The notes under the pieces are model-generated. The model had not been told where the DNA came from. It saw nothing but the letters and a program-made list of their open reading frames with translations, and ran no database searches. Of a stretch of 64,000 nucleotides of DNA, positions 1 to 12,941 are shown piece after piece. The stretch is taken from positions 17,980,001 to 18,044,000 of the forward strand of contig CM060732.1 in NCBI GenBank assembly GCA_030704615.1, read 5' to 3'. This DNA is from Takakia lepidozioides (Eukaryota > Streptophyta > Takakiopsida > Takakiales > Takakiaceae). Position 1 is the first letter of the stretch; each line of letters opens with the position of its first letter. The position numbers were made by a program, and so were the translations under genes.

Positions 1-62
1 GCCTCTCCCTCTCTCTTTTTAACTTTTCTGCCCCCTCTCTCCCTCTCTGGGTTTTTTTTTTG
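1..62. repeat. Pyrimidine-rich low-complexity tract
   Basis: A CT-rich run followed by a T run borders the first SINE target duplication. No gene is seen here. Confidence 0.6.
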
Positions 63-76
63 TGAGCAGCACAAAA

Positions 77-253
77 AGAAAAAAGTATTACGCCTCCCGA
101 AGGGAGCGTAACTTATGGTGTCACTTCACCACAAGGGCTACTGCCTTCCAGCTGAAAGGTGGACACCTTCATGACACACCAGACCATGGTTTGAACCCAC
201 AACCACATCCAACGTGGTATGTGCCCATTACCACTGGGCTACATGTTGGTTGT
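77..253 (-). mobile_element. tRNA-derived SINE, full copy with target-site duplication
   Basis: On the minus strand the 5' part carries an RNA polymerase III A box (TAGCCCAGTGG, 231-241) and a B box (GGTTCAAACC, 188-197), spaced as in a tRNA. A non-tRNA body follows and ends in a T-rich tail. A perfect 14-bp direct repeat, TGAGCAGCACAAAA, flanks it at 63-76 and 254-267, which is the mark of target-primed insertion. Related pieces lie at about 5599-5685 and 6119-6200. The two boxes and the target duplication are seen directly. That it is a mobile SINE is inferred from them together with the other copies. The progenitor tRNA was not identified. Confidence 0.8.
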
Positions 254-267
254 CTGAGCAGCACAAA

Positions 268-2200
268 AGAGAGGGAGTACCCCTACGATTTCGTAGGCTT
301 CACAGAAGATGACAACAACACTCCTCTCTCCTTGTTTGCCGTACAGAGCAAATGTCATAGAGGGGACCATCAGACCACTTGCTATAGCCTTGTGGCCAAG
401 CCACCATGCTTGTTTCTGGATGAAGTAGAAAGTTGGGGTAAAGAGCCAAAAAGAGAGAAGGGAGACACTCGGTGTGGAGATTTAGGTCTCAATTGTTATG
501 CAGGCCCTGACCTGCATCTTCCTGGGCCTTCTTGGAGTGCACACACTCCAGGCAATCCAACTGCCCTTGCCCTCCGTAGTTTTACACTAGTGCACCTCAT
601 TCTGCTATCTAACTCCCACACACACTGTCGCTCACCCTTCCACATACTGAGCACTACGATATAGCAGCAGAAGTGCAACTCTCGCCTTGGATTACCCCAC
701 CAGGATTTCGAATGAATGGAGTATCCAGAGCAAGGTTGTCGGACGATGCCAATCTGATCCGAGGGATCAGAAGTACTGGAAAGCATGAAGCAGAACCTGC
801 TGGTACTGTAAAGAACTCTACCATGTGAGACACCTTACTGGGCCTGACATTGCCAGACAAACTGCTGGAATTTGACAGCATGTGTTCCTCTAACTAGCAC
901 AGACTCTCACCAAAAAGTTACCAATTCCAACCAGGTTACTATGCTGAAATTTGCTCCCCTCTGCAACAGTCCTGCATCCATGTTACCAGGATTCCTAACA
1001 CAAGACCATTTTTGCTGCCAGTCCAGCTGTGCTCGAATATACAAAATCAGACCTGTAACTATCTATGGAGTATTAAGTAAGCATACAAATATCCAATGTT
1101 GTTCGGATGCTTCAGACTGCACAATCTGATAAGAGCCAGTCTGAGATGAACTCTGTGCATATGCACTTTTGTTGTCCTGCCCTTATGCATGTTGCCAAGA
1201 TTCTCCATTCAAGCCCAAATAATTTGTTCAAGCTGGAAATCCAGGACAACAATCACTCCAAGCTCTCCTGGGACTGTCACTCTCTTACAAGGTTCACTTG
1301 CATAAGAGACCGCATGTGTGTGGAATTTCTAGTGACATATTCCGAATTCTCAGAGTGTCATAGGAAGTCACGGTCACATTTTTTGCCACCTTGTTACTAA
1401 GAGAATGATGCAACTGATCATCCACACTGTATAAGCCAGCCACCCATCCTCTAGTTGTTTCTGACGTACTGAGACTATCAATAGAGCTGCACCCAGGCTG
1501 AAAAATTGTGATTCAATGGAAACCAGAACTAACTTCAGTCAGGCGATGTTTGTAACATAATAGTTGATAAGGTTTATTTGACACCAAAAAATGTCGGGAT
1601 GTAGGAATCACTCGATGTCCTTGTAAAACGTTCCTCCAAATTATTGTCTGGAGGACAACTCAATTTGGACGACACTTTCCCGGAACTGCTATATGACGTC
1701 TCCCCATCCGAACCACCGATCTAAGACTTCGTAATTACACCAACGAGAACTCTAAAGCGAAAATTTAGCAACAGCACCTGGCTCAAATTGTGGCTTCATT
1801 GGAGAGGATTGACAGGTTACTTGGAAGATACAGAGCAAGATAGTAGAAAGTGGTAAGGAGCGCTAAAAATAATTAAGTCTGCCGTCGCAACAACATCATT
1901 TTTTTGCAGCGAATCAACTGGCAGGGAAGAAAACGTTAGGCAGGAGGTTCGTCCCCTCCATACAGTTATATATTCCTCCCTTTCTCCCAGGAACATTCAT
2001 AGCATCAGCCACACTAAACCCATACAGAGGGATGACAAGACTTGTGGATTATAAAGGGAAGTGGAAAACAAACGTTCAACTTGAGTGAACAAATGAATTC
2101 CATCTTTCACCATTTAAAGAAAAGTATCTGCAAACTGAAAGTAGTCGAATAAGCTTCCATTTTTTTGAAGTCTTGGAGCATGACATTGTCCAACTTTTCA
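268..2200. other. No recognisable gene
   Basis: Only short frames occur on both strands, with no domain or splice pattern I recognise. The stretch is downstream of the ferredoxin gene, so its right edge may contain that gene's 3' untranslated region. Confidence 0.5.
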
Positions 2201-2234
2201 CAAAATTGTAAACCTTCAACTGCAAAGCTGAATC

Positions 2235-4440
<2,206 letters not shown>

Positions 4441-4449
4441 CGGGTCGCA

Positions 4450-4935
4450 TAGGAAGTTAAGGGTTAAGGGTGACCACCAGTATTTTGCAGTTGTACCTAA
4501 TTATCAAAAATTAGGGGCAACCGTCAAAATCTGACGGTCACATATAAATTCAAATTAAATAGAAACTGGTGGTCATATGTAATAAAATAAAACAAAGAAT
4601 GATGTGACCGCCAGATATCAGCGGTTGTATGTATTAAAGAAAATAAAAGAAATGTGACCGCCAAAATTTGGCAGTCACATGTAATTAGAAAAAACTAAAA
4701 TATGTGCGGCCACTAGAAATTGGGGGTCGCACGTAATTTTATTTTTTTGAAACGGTGCGACCACCGGCCAAATGTAAAAACAAAACAGAAAAAAATAGGT
4801 ACGACCACCAGTAATCAGCGACCGCATGTAATTATATATATAAAAATAGGTGCGATCGCCAGAAATTGGTATTTGCATGTAATAATAATAATGATAATAA
4901 GTGCGACCATAAAAAATGGTCAGTCATATGTTTTT
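4450..4935. repeat. Tandem array of degenerate short palindromes
   Basis: About eight units of roughly 55-65 bp repeat. Each contains an imperfect hairpin of the type TGTGACCGCCA - AT-rich loop - TGGCGGTCACATGTAAT, separated by A/T-rich spacer. Units have drifted but keep pairing arms; examples are around 4528-4548 and 4650-4680. Confidence 0.7.
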
Positions 4936-5598
4936 TTTTTTTTTAAGGTACGAGTGTCTAATTTCCAAACTAACCCCTCGGCCAACGTTTGCTCGTCAGG
5001 GCATAACATTCCCATTTTCTCTTCCAAACAACCCTCGGCCATATGGGCTGAGTGGAAATTCCCTATGGTTGTAGACAGTTCGGAGTAGCTCCATACATTC
5101 AATGATCGTTTATTCGGCTCACTTGTTTGCTTTACTAGCTCTGGTCGCAACTTAATGGGCATGCACCGTTCTCATATTACTATCCCTATATATAAATCTG
5201 TAGGTGTCGATGGGGATTGCTTGATCAATCCGTGCCCTTTTTGGTGGATCACCACTATGACCTAGGGGCTGAAAATCCATAAGCATCGAGCAGTGAGCAA
5301 GTGAGCACGGACCTGTTTGCCGAACCACTTCCGAACCTATCTTTAGGTTCAGGGTAGGTTCCGTTTTAGAGATTCCGATTTTGCCTGCACCGTTCGGCGC
5401 CTAACCGTGCTATAGGCTCGGTAGTGGTCCGAACCTGCTATGTAGTTGCCATTTTCCGAAGCAACTTTGCTTCGGGGATTTTAAGAAAATAACTTTTTGG
5501 TTTGACATAGGCTCGGCGTAGGTTCGGAGACTTTTCGGTGGGGAATATTCTACTGAACATGGTATAATTCTTTTGTTCGGCAGCATCTGTTCATGGAA

Positions 5599-5685
5599 GA
5601 TGGACACCTTAGTGACACCAATCGGTAGATTGAACCCAGAATCACTTTTGAGGTGGTATGTGCCCATTACCAATGGGCTAAAACT
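5599..5685 (-). mobile_element. SINE fragment (tRNA-like head)
   Basis: This is a diverged copy of the SINE at 77-253. The A box is at 5670-5680 (TAGCCCATTGG) and a degenerate B box is at about 5624-5637. The body beyond the head is missing. Confidence 0.65.
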
Positions 5686-6118
5686 ATTAATAAAGTATTA
5701 CTAATACGCAACAGCTCTATAGGCTATTAAGCTATTTTAAAGATAAATAAATAATAAATATTTTTTTCCTACTAATATTTATGACGCATTAAGAGATAGG
5801 AGCTTCAAAGCTATTCATTATTGTAAAGACATTCCATATACATCTATGACCAAAGTTTAAAAGCTAGTATAGATAATGCAAAGCTCTAAATGACGAGGGT
5901 TTAGGGTTTGGGTTGAAGGCAGAACTTTAAAACTACAAATTAGACAAAGAAACAAATTTCTTATATATCTTTAATTTATCATTTAAACGTGTTGCTGAAA
6001 TTTTATTTTCTTAAAATGCTCAATTTTATTTTTAGTATTAGTTTTATTATTATGATGAAACAGTTGTACTTTGACCCTCAATAAATTTATATTACTTTCA
6101 GATGGTTGAAGAATTTAA

Positions 6119-6200
6119 AAAAAATATGACGCCTCTCGAAGGAAGTATAAATTATGGTGTATCTTGATCTCGAAGGCTACTATCTTTTAAATTTTAAGGT
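6119..6200 (-). mobile_element. SINE fragment (3' body)
   Basis: The sequence resembles the body of the first SINE (compare 78-160): the ACGCCTC-CGAAGG-AGT and TTATGGTGT blocks occur in the same order. It lacks the tRNA-like head. Confidence 0.5.
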
Positions 6201-6738
6201 CTTTAGTGTGTGTGTGGGCCCCGCCAGTATGGCCCATGGGGTCACCCCAAGTCAAAGGCCTGCACGCCCACGTCCGCATGTCCACTCGACAGTCCATTAG
6301 TGAGTCCACTAAATGGTCCGCTTAACCATCCAATCCACTGGATGGTCCGCGATATAGGTCGGTGGAGCGCCTGTCCGTTGGGTTCACTCTCTAAGTCCGC
6401 CGCGCTGCACCCGCCTGCGACATAGAAGAAATCAGGACTTAGAATGTTTTTGCAGAATAATGGATTCATAAAATATTTTATTATAAGTCAGACTCACGAC
6501 AGGGAAGCTACGCCATGAGCCTGCTCGCGTGAGCCTATGAGCCCCAAGCTCACGATTGACCCACTAAGCGTGAGCTTGGGCGTCACGCTTAGTGGTAGTG
6601 AGCGCAGAGTGGTGCGGTATTAGAAAGGGGGCCTATACCCGAGGATAAATGCAGACCTATTCCCACGAGAATACCAGCAGCGCCATTTGGAAAATTGGAA
6701 TCATATTGGTGCATTCATTATGTGCCTATAATCAGGTG

Positions 6739-6926
6739 TGAGGACTTATGTGGGCGTTGACAACCACATAATTCCTCACAAAGCAGTATGTTGGAATATG
6801 TTTCTGCAATATGTTTTTATTTTATTTTTCCAAAATAATTTGAGATTTTTTCTTTTTATTGTGTCATTGGAGGACTTGCGGGAGGTCCATGAATTATGTG
6901 GATGTCAACGCCCACATAAGTCCTCA
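6739..6926. mobile_element. MITE-like element with 35-bp terminal inverted repeats
   Basis: The first 35 bases (starting TGAGGACTTATGTGG) and the last 35 are inverted complements with a single mismatch. The 188-bp size and absence of a frame fit a miniature inverted-repeat element. No clear target duplication is seen. A related block (GAGGACTTGCGGGAGGTCCA) occurs inside the right part and again at about 6990-7035. Confidence 0.6.
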
Positions 6927-7044
6927 AATTTTATATACCTGTTTTTTTTCTTGAAAATTTTGGGTTCTTTTTCTTTTTCTTTTTCTTTTGAGGACTTGCG
7001 GGAGGTCCACGAGTATGTGGGCGTCAACGCCCAAACTCAGCCTC

Positions 7045-7720
7045 TGGATCCCTTTTGATGTCTGCAAGCAATTTAGCCCATGCCTTCCTAGCCTCAATTT
7101 GAACCTCATAGAAGATTGTAGCTAAAAGAACAGATAGGCAACCTCTCTCTCCACTAAGAGACCATTTGCACCTTACCTTCCAGATATTCCACAAGGCTAT
7201 AGATCTGAAGGCTTCATAGACAGAGCATTGACAGTGTATATGATGAGATTCAACATCGTAGTTCAACAGTTGGTGAATCGCAGAGGGAGATCCAGGTTTC
7301 TAGATCTGCATCATTGATAGCAGGAGAGGCCAAGTTTTTGAGGGGATAGAGCACTGGAGGAGGCAATGTTCTATCGATTTTGCTAGGCCAAGGGTACAAC
7401 ATTTGCAAAGAAGTGCCTCCGAGAAGGATAACCAAGCCCCGACCTTGATCACTATGTTCGCCAGTTGCCATAAGAATGTTGCGACCTTCGCAGGTCTAAC
7501 TTTGTTCCATATTAAAGACCATATGAAATTCCACTTTGCTTGGGACAACCCATGCCTGGCCCATTTGGAGTTCCATTTTTGCAGAAAAGGTGTGGCTCGA
7601 GAAAGGAACGATAAGCAGCCTTGGCAGAGTAGTTGAAAAACGATGGACGAGAGGGCTCAAAGTCCCAAGCAGTGTTGTGGTGCTGGCGGAGACCTCCTTG
7701 CACGGTTAGGCTTCTGGAGA
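7045..7720 (-). pseudogene. LINE reverse-transcriptase C-terminal remnant (zf-RVT)
   Basis: On the minus strand, fragments read like the zinc-binding domain at the C-terminus of plant L1-type reverse transcriptases. The pattern is W-x-x-I/L-W (NFIWSLIWNK), then AKVATFLWQLA, then a CKCC-type pair with a later H-x4-C (EHCLLQC), followed by an IALWNIWK block. The pieces lie in different frames, so the gene is broken. No catalytic reverse-transcriptase core is present. Confidence 0.65.
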
Positions 7721-7740
7721 GATGACGACTCTCCCCCAAA

Positions 7741-7741
<1 letters not shown>

Positions 7742-7780
<39 letters not shown>
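7742..7780. repeat. Poly(A) tract of 39 bases
   Basis: An uninterrupted run of A on the plus strand lies just upstream of the minus-strand LINE remnant. It may be the tail of a plus-strand retroposed sequence. A 22-base string just left of it (about 7668) recurs at about 8722. Confidence 0.7.
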
Positions 7781-7782
<2 letters not shown>

Positions 7783-9050
7783 TTCTTTTTCTGTTTGTCT
7801 TGCTTCCCTGCTTTCTTTGGCATTCTCTGCGCTTAGATTGAAGTCTATTTGACCTCAATAGCAAGTGTGGAAGCCTGCTACTCACCTCGTGCATCCTCAC
7901 TAACTCACAATGCGTTGTGGTTGTTTTTGGGACGGGCACAGGTGAGGGCTTCCACTTAATATTCTAATGTGTAGGTGTTGTTGGATGCCAAGTGGGAATG
8001 CAGAACAGGGGAAGGAATCGCTTGCTAGGGACTCATCTTAAAATGTTGAAAAACTAAACTACTCTATGGTTTTTCTTGATCTTACCTCTTTCCTTCCTTT
8101 ATTTTTGAAGAACAAGTGTAATGCTTTCTACGATGGGCTATTTTCGGCCCAACCAGTGGAAGACCTCTGTTTTGTTGTGACAGCCGGGTTTATGATGGCT
8201 TGTGTGTAAGACACACATCTGTTTTCCAGGCCCTAGTTTGCTTTGCTTACCTTACGGTAGTTGGAAACAAGTTGAGAGGCTGCAAGAAACTGTTTGTTGC
8301 AGCTATTCGGGTATCCATGTTGGTCCCTGTTATGTTCCAACCCGGATGGCTTTGTTAGCTAGATGCTAGGCCAGGGTAAGTTGAAGATTCTGCCTGTGGA
8401 TATTCGGCTGACAATGAAATATGGCAACAATATATAACTGGTAACTGGTTTTTGAGGCAGCCAGGGTGGTCAAGTGGAAAATACCCCATGGACATGGTGT
8501 AATGACATGGTCAAATGTGGAATGATGTGAATAGGGTGTACTGACAGTATTATATACTGTCACATGATGTGTATGCAGTCCTTTATCTTTACCTTGCTGG
8601 GTCATGAACTTTGATTTTCAGCTTTAGCAAGAAATAAAAGTATAGGGGTATTCTGGAAAACTTACTAGACATATCCACCTCCCCTGTGGGGGCAAGCGCT
8701 TGGCAAGAGGCTTTGATTTAGGTAGCAGTGTTGTGGTGCTGGCGGCTCCAGCCAAGGAAGAAGATCCGAAAATGAGGAAGAATGGGGAAGGGTTTGATCC
8801 ATAATAAGAGACCAGCAACTGCAACTGTGAGGAGGAAGGAGCACCCAAGACATTTCATCATGGAGAGAGAGAGCTCGAACTGACTGAAACGAGATAAAAG
8901 AAAAAAGAAAATAAAAAATGACAATGGAGACTATGGAGTGCAGGGCGAATTACAGAGAGATGGAAAGGATGGAGGGGGGATTACACTAAAAGGGGAGCAG
9001 GTTTAGATGCCAGGGAGAGCAAGAGCGCAAAATAAGAAACATCTAGCAGC
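7781..9050. other. No recognisable gene
   Basis: Only short frames occur. No domain, terminal repeat or tRNA was recognised. Confidence 0.4.
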
Positions 9051-9058
9051 TCCAACAT

Positions 9059-9770
9059 TCACAGGGTTGTTCCGACCTTATCATAGTGGGGAGTCAAAGG
9101 ACCACAAGTTCTGGTTCTGCCCAGACGATATGGCGTCAAGGGAACAGTTCGTCCTTCGGTGATAATGAAGCCCCCTCCCCCCGCAATTTGGCCTGTGAAA
9201 CTTGGGATGTCGCTGTCATCAACCGAGATAAGCATGCTGGAGGAGGGAGGGTTCTGTCTTGCACGGTCCCGGGTGGTGCCCTCATGCACTGTCGGCACAG
9301 ATGTGCCACATGCTCCAGCAATGCCTCCACCCGGTGCCAACTCCCACCCAACAAAAAGAGATGGAAAAACAGTGCGCCGTGTTGCTTCGGGTGCAGATCA
9401 CGAATGCAAGATGGAATCGGCTAGAATTTTGCAGGTTCGGGTGACTCGTATCACCAAAGTCCCTGCCCCGGGGTATGGACGGATTTACACAATGCTGTCT
9501 ATTGGCTCAGTTCTTCATGGCAAAGAATATCAGGTTACCGTGGGGAATTTCCCTACGTGCACTTGTCCGGATTTTGTAACGATGCGTGAGGGCGCTCTCG
9601 GCATGAGAGGGAAGTGAGTCCCCTACAAGCATCAATATTACATATACCTTGTAATTATGTGCTGCGACGGTAAGAGAGACCAATTCATTCACCAAGCCAC
9701 ACTAGGCTACGGAGAAGTAATCACCCTTCTACAGCGGGACACCTCACGTAGGGCTCCGCCAAATTCTCTT
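9059..9770 (+). pseudogene. SWIM-zinc-finger transposase fragment, degenerate copy
   Basis: The plus strand carries the C-terminal part of the same transposase family that is nearly complete at 28089-31696: a FWFCxDD-like block, then PPPxxWPVKLG, then APGYGRIYTM, then a SWIM start (CTCPDF, about 9559-9576). The SWIM zinc finger is damaged: a TGA follows GMRGK near 9615, and the expected PCKH reads PYKH, losing the third ligand. It looks like an upstream partial duplicate of the copy at 10190-11303. Confidence 0.75.
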
Positions 9771-10189
9771 TGAACACATACGAGCCATGCCCGCTTCCCA
9801 TGCTGGTTTCCAGGTTACCGTGTAAAGACTTTGCATTTAGGACAAACACATACATTTCGTTCGCGGAACCAGGGCAAATGCACATGCCATTACTTGTAAG
9901 CGTCTATCTGTGAATTGAAATAAAGTGTGTTAATCATTCTGAGCTCAAATCTGCTATATTTTCATATTCCTCTTTTTGTGCAGGCATTGCAGACATGGTG
10001 CATGGTGGCCCCCTTTGTTTTGTCCACGGTAATAGGCCCTCTTCCTGCAATCCTCGCCTATAGGACCTGCTTCTCCAGCAGATTTGTGCCGCTCACGCTT
10101 TGCAGCTACAACGTGAGCTCAGCTCCCAGGCTCACGGGGCTGGGCTCACGCCGTAGCTACGTTGGCAAAATAGCGCGGGCAGTTAGCAT

Positions 10190-11303
10190 ATGTGCAGATG
10201 GCACCCCTCTCGTGGGAAGAGTTCCCTATCTGGAAGGCGAAGAGAGATTCGGGTCTTGCAAACGGAAATTGGATACCCCTCCCGGATCGGATGCAGATTC
10301 CCATAGGGCGGACCGGGTCAACTCTTCGACGCCACGTGTTCCCTTGGATCAGAGATGGAATTGCGGAACATCCACAGGTGAGGGCCATTCTGCCCCAGAC
10401 CGGACCCCTGCATCAAGCACTGTCACTGCAATGGTTGAAGACCAGAACGTGGTGCCGCATGTAATAGAGTCCATGTGCTTGGACGAGGTTTGGCATATAG
10501 AACGCACAAGTGCTGGATCGCGTGTGAAATGCGCGGCGATCAGGGCCACCAATCATGAAAAATGTACATCATTAATATCCAGAGGGAAAGAACGCACTGC
10601 AGCTCCTACATTCACTGGTTTGTTTCTCCCTTACGGCCAAGGAGAGGCAAAGAACCACAAGTTCTGGTTTTGCGCTGATGATTGCGGGAGATGTGTGCGT
10701 GGGATAGTGAGGCCCTCCGTGGTGAGGAAGCCTACTCCACCAACCGTGTGGCCTGTGAAGATGGGCACAGGTCTCAATCACCAAGAAATCGCAATGTTGT
10801 AAGAGGCGGGTTTCTCCCTAGCCAGACATTCCATTATACGTGAAGGTGCTTCAAGTACAAGCGGTTCACGGGTACCTCCGCCCGACGCTCACTTGTGGCC
10901 AACCAGACAGAATGGGAAGCTGGTTCGACGATTCCCTCCAACCGCAGAACACTATGGCAAAATCGAGTCCGCGAGAATGCTTCACGCTCGTGTTGCGGGA
11001 ACAATGGAAGTGCCTGATCCAGGGTATGGTCGGGTCTTCACCATGATCTCATCCGCATCCCTGCTGGAGGACAAGACGTACGACATCACTGTTTCCAATT
11101 TTCCCAATTGTACCTGTCCTGATTTTGTTGGTATGCTTTCAAGTAGTTTGGGAAAGAGAGGGAAGTTCATACCGTGCAAACACCTTTACTTCGTCTTCTT
11201 GAGAAGGATGGTTTGTGATCCAAAGCGAGACTTCTTCATTCACCAAGCCACTATGAGTTTCAACGAAGTCAACATACTTCTACAGCGGGATACAAGCCCA
11301 TAG
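10190..11303 (+). pseudogene. SWIM-zinc-finger Mutator-like transposase fragment
   Basis: This is the C-terminal half of a Mutator-like transposase: a charged linker, a WHIERTSAGSR block, FWFCADDC, then WPVKMG, and a complete SWIM finger (CTCPDF ... PCKHLYF, C-x-C-x(n)-C-x-H) ending at 11303. SWIM fingers in Mutator-like transposases are thought to bind DNA or partner proteins. One in-frame TAA at 10800-10802 interrupts it; the same frame resumes and continues to the end. The catalytic DDE half is absent. Before about 10190 the sequence is unrelated and carries GCTCACG repeats. Confidence 0.8.
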
Positions 11304-11499
11304 AAAGCATGCACTTGACACTCTGAAATCTTTGTTTTCCTTGACTACAACTTGTAATGGAATGACTATTCAAGTCCAGTGTCTCTCAATGTATGTCGTC
11401 TAACATCTTTGCTATGCGTGGGTCAATGCATTTGTCGCATTGGTTTGTCATTCTGTTTTAATTAGCAAGCACAAGAAACTACCTTCAGATAGACAGATG

Positions 11500-11765
11500 A
11501 TCAAATCAACCTCGTGTTAACACGAGGTTTACTTGGAGTTTTCCAAATCCCCCTTGTGCCGACACAAGGTTGATTTTAGTTCTAAGAAAACAACATTGTG
11601 TCAACACGAGGTTGATATGAAGTTCTCCAAATCAACCTCGTGTTGACACGATGTTGATTTTAGTTCCAGGAAAACAACCTCGTGTTAACACAACGTTCAT
11701 TTCAGTTCTAGGAAATGAAGCTCCCGTTAATAGAAGGTTGAACTCCAGGAAAGCCCGAAACCCTT
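11500..11765. repeat. Tandem hairpin repeats (AACCTCGTGTTGACACGAGG type)
   Basis: A block of about 60-65 bp repeats roughly four times. It contains the palindrome CCTCGTGTTAACACGAGG, perfect at 11510-11527 and extending two bases either side, followed by TTGATTTTAGTTCTAGGAAA. Later copies are imperfect. Confidence 0.7.
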
Positions 11766-11839
11766 CATCCGTTTCACCTTCATGTGGTGAAATCAGCAGT
11801 TGGGGGCCCCACGGTTATAGGCCCACCTTCTTTGTGGTG

Positions 11840-11985
11840 ACATGGCATGACCTGGACCAGGCTCACGCCACGTCAGCATCAGCGCTATGTCAGCTGCGTG
11901 AGCGTAGGCTCACGCCACGTCATCGTTGTGTGAGCGTACGCTCACACGCTCACGCGCCAGGCTCACGCGGTAGCGTCGTTGGATT
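11840..11985. repeat. Cluster of GCTCACG / CGTGAGC motifs
   Basis: The heptamer GCTCACG and its complement occur repeatedly within about 140 bp, often as GGCTCACGCCACGTCA. Similar clusters are at about 6490-6605 and 10090-10160. No element boundary could be fixed. Confidence 0.5.
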
Positions 11986-11989
11986 AAGA

Positions 11990-12631
11990 CTTATCATATA
12001 GCAGGCTGGAGCCATGGTGTCCCTAGCCTGTTCTACGGTATATCACTACAACTTTGCATGTATCAAGCATCTACTGATCATCTCTCCTCCTTCACCGTGC
12101 TCTCCATCCTTGCTCCCGTTCCTGCTCTCCGCCTGATCTTCTCTCGTGAATGACCAAGAAGTGCTCTCCGTGAAGTGTCCTCCATGTCACTGCTCTGCTT
12201 AATTTATCTGCAAGCTGTTCTAACCGCCTAACTAACTAACTGTCACCCAAGAAATAAGTACGTTCCCTCTGCAGATGTCGTTCCCACACAGTCGTTCTCT
12301 GCCAATGATAACCGTTCCCTATGTACGCTGTGACGGGCTGTGCCAAGCTGTATCGGGCTGTGACTGTGCCGAGCTGTGACTGGCTGTGTCGGACTGTGTC
12401 GGCTGTGACTGGCTGTGTAAAGTTGTGTCGGGCTGTGACTGGCTGTGCGAAGCTGTGTCGGGCTGTGATAGACTGTGACTAACTATGATAGGCTGTGATT
12501 GACTGTACAACCTTGTGTACCTCCCCCTAAGTCTGTGTTGGTCTAAGTCTATCATCGTAAGTCTACGCAAAAATTAAGGGTACCCCACAGAACCCGTAAA
12601 AATGTCTAAGTCCCAGACAGCCCTCTAACAC
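11990..12631. repeat. Partial LTR of the Tat/Athila-like family
   Basis: From about 11999 to 12631 the sequence follows the LTRs at 12942-13947 and 25584-26598: a GCAGG-TTTGCATGT-CAAGCATCTA block, the GGCTGTGWC minisatellite (about 12330-12510), and the terminal string ending CCCTCTAACA. The first ~300 bp of the LTR are missing or too diverged to see. With no internal sequence attached it is a solo or truncated LTR. Confidence 0.75.
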
Positions 12632-12675
12632 ACTGGTCGAGGTGTTGCCCTCGGCTCCCTGGCCCTGCCACCATC

Positions 12676-12941
12676 CTAAGGGCTGAACTCATGGCCATCT
12701 ACGATGCTTTCTCGTCCCCCTGGAGCCTTTGCATATTTTTGATTTGCATTTCTTGAAAGAGGGGTCCGAATTGCCATGCAAGCCACTCTAGATCCTGGTG
12801 GGGTGCGTTCTATATGCCACTCACTATCAATGCAATCAGATTCATGCACCATGGCCACCACCTCCTCCAATGGGATTCCTGCTGCTGTGCTTGCATGATC
12901 TGCACCTGTTCCACTGGAGGAGGACCCATCTGGGAAGGGGT
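12676..12941 (-). pseudogene. Transposase fragment, downstream part split by the retrotransposon
   Basis: Minus-strand reading gives LEEVVAMVHES then SEWHIERTPPGSRV, the same block as ESMCLDEVWHIERT in the 10.2-11.3 kb copy. It continues the reading of the fragment at 26599-27330: removing 12942-26598 would place the two in register. It ends near 12676, before the SWIM finger. Confidence 0.7.

Larger units (their letters stand above)
4936..6700. other. AT-rich DNA with SINE pieces, no gene seen
   Basis: Apart from the SINE fragments listed separately, this stretch is AT-rich with short frames only. At 6490-6605 the motif GCTCACG or its complement CGTGAGC recurs, as it does at about 10.1 and 11.85-11.97 kb. 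Confidence 0.45.

Noticed and set aside
188-241. A functional tRNA gene
   Set aside because: A and B boxes are present but no cloverleaf acceptor stem closes, and target duplications mark it as a SINE.
62-664. 200-codon plus-strand frame at the window start
   Set aside because: It crosses the SINE and its target duplications; no domain or coding signature.
11508-11765. CRISPR-like array
   Set aside because: Repeats are themselves palindromic and contiguous with decayed units and no unique spacers of constant length; the genome is eukaryotic.
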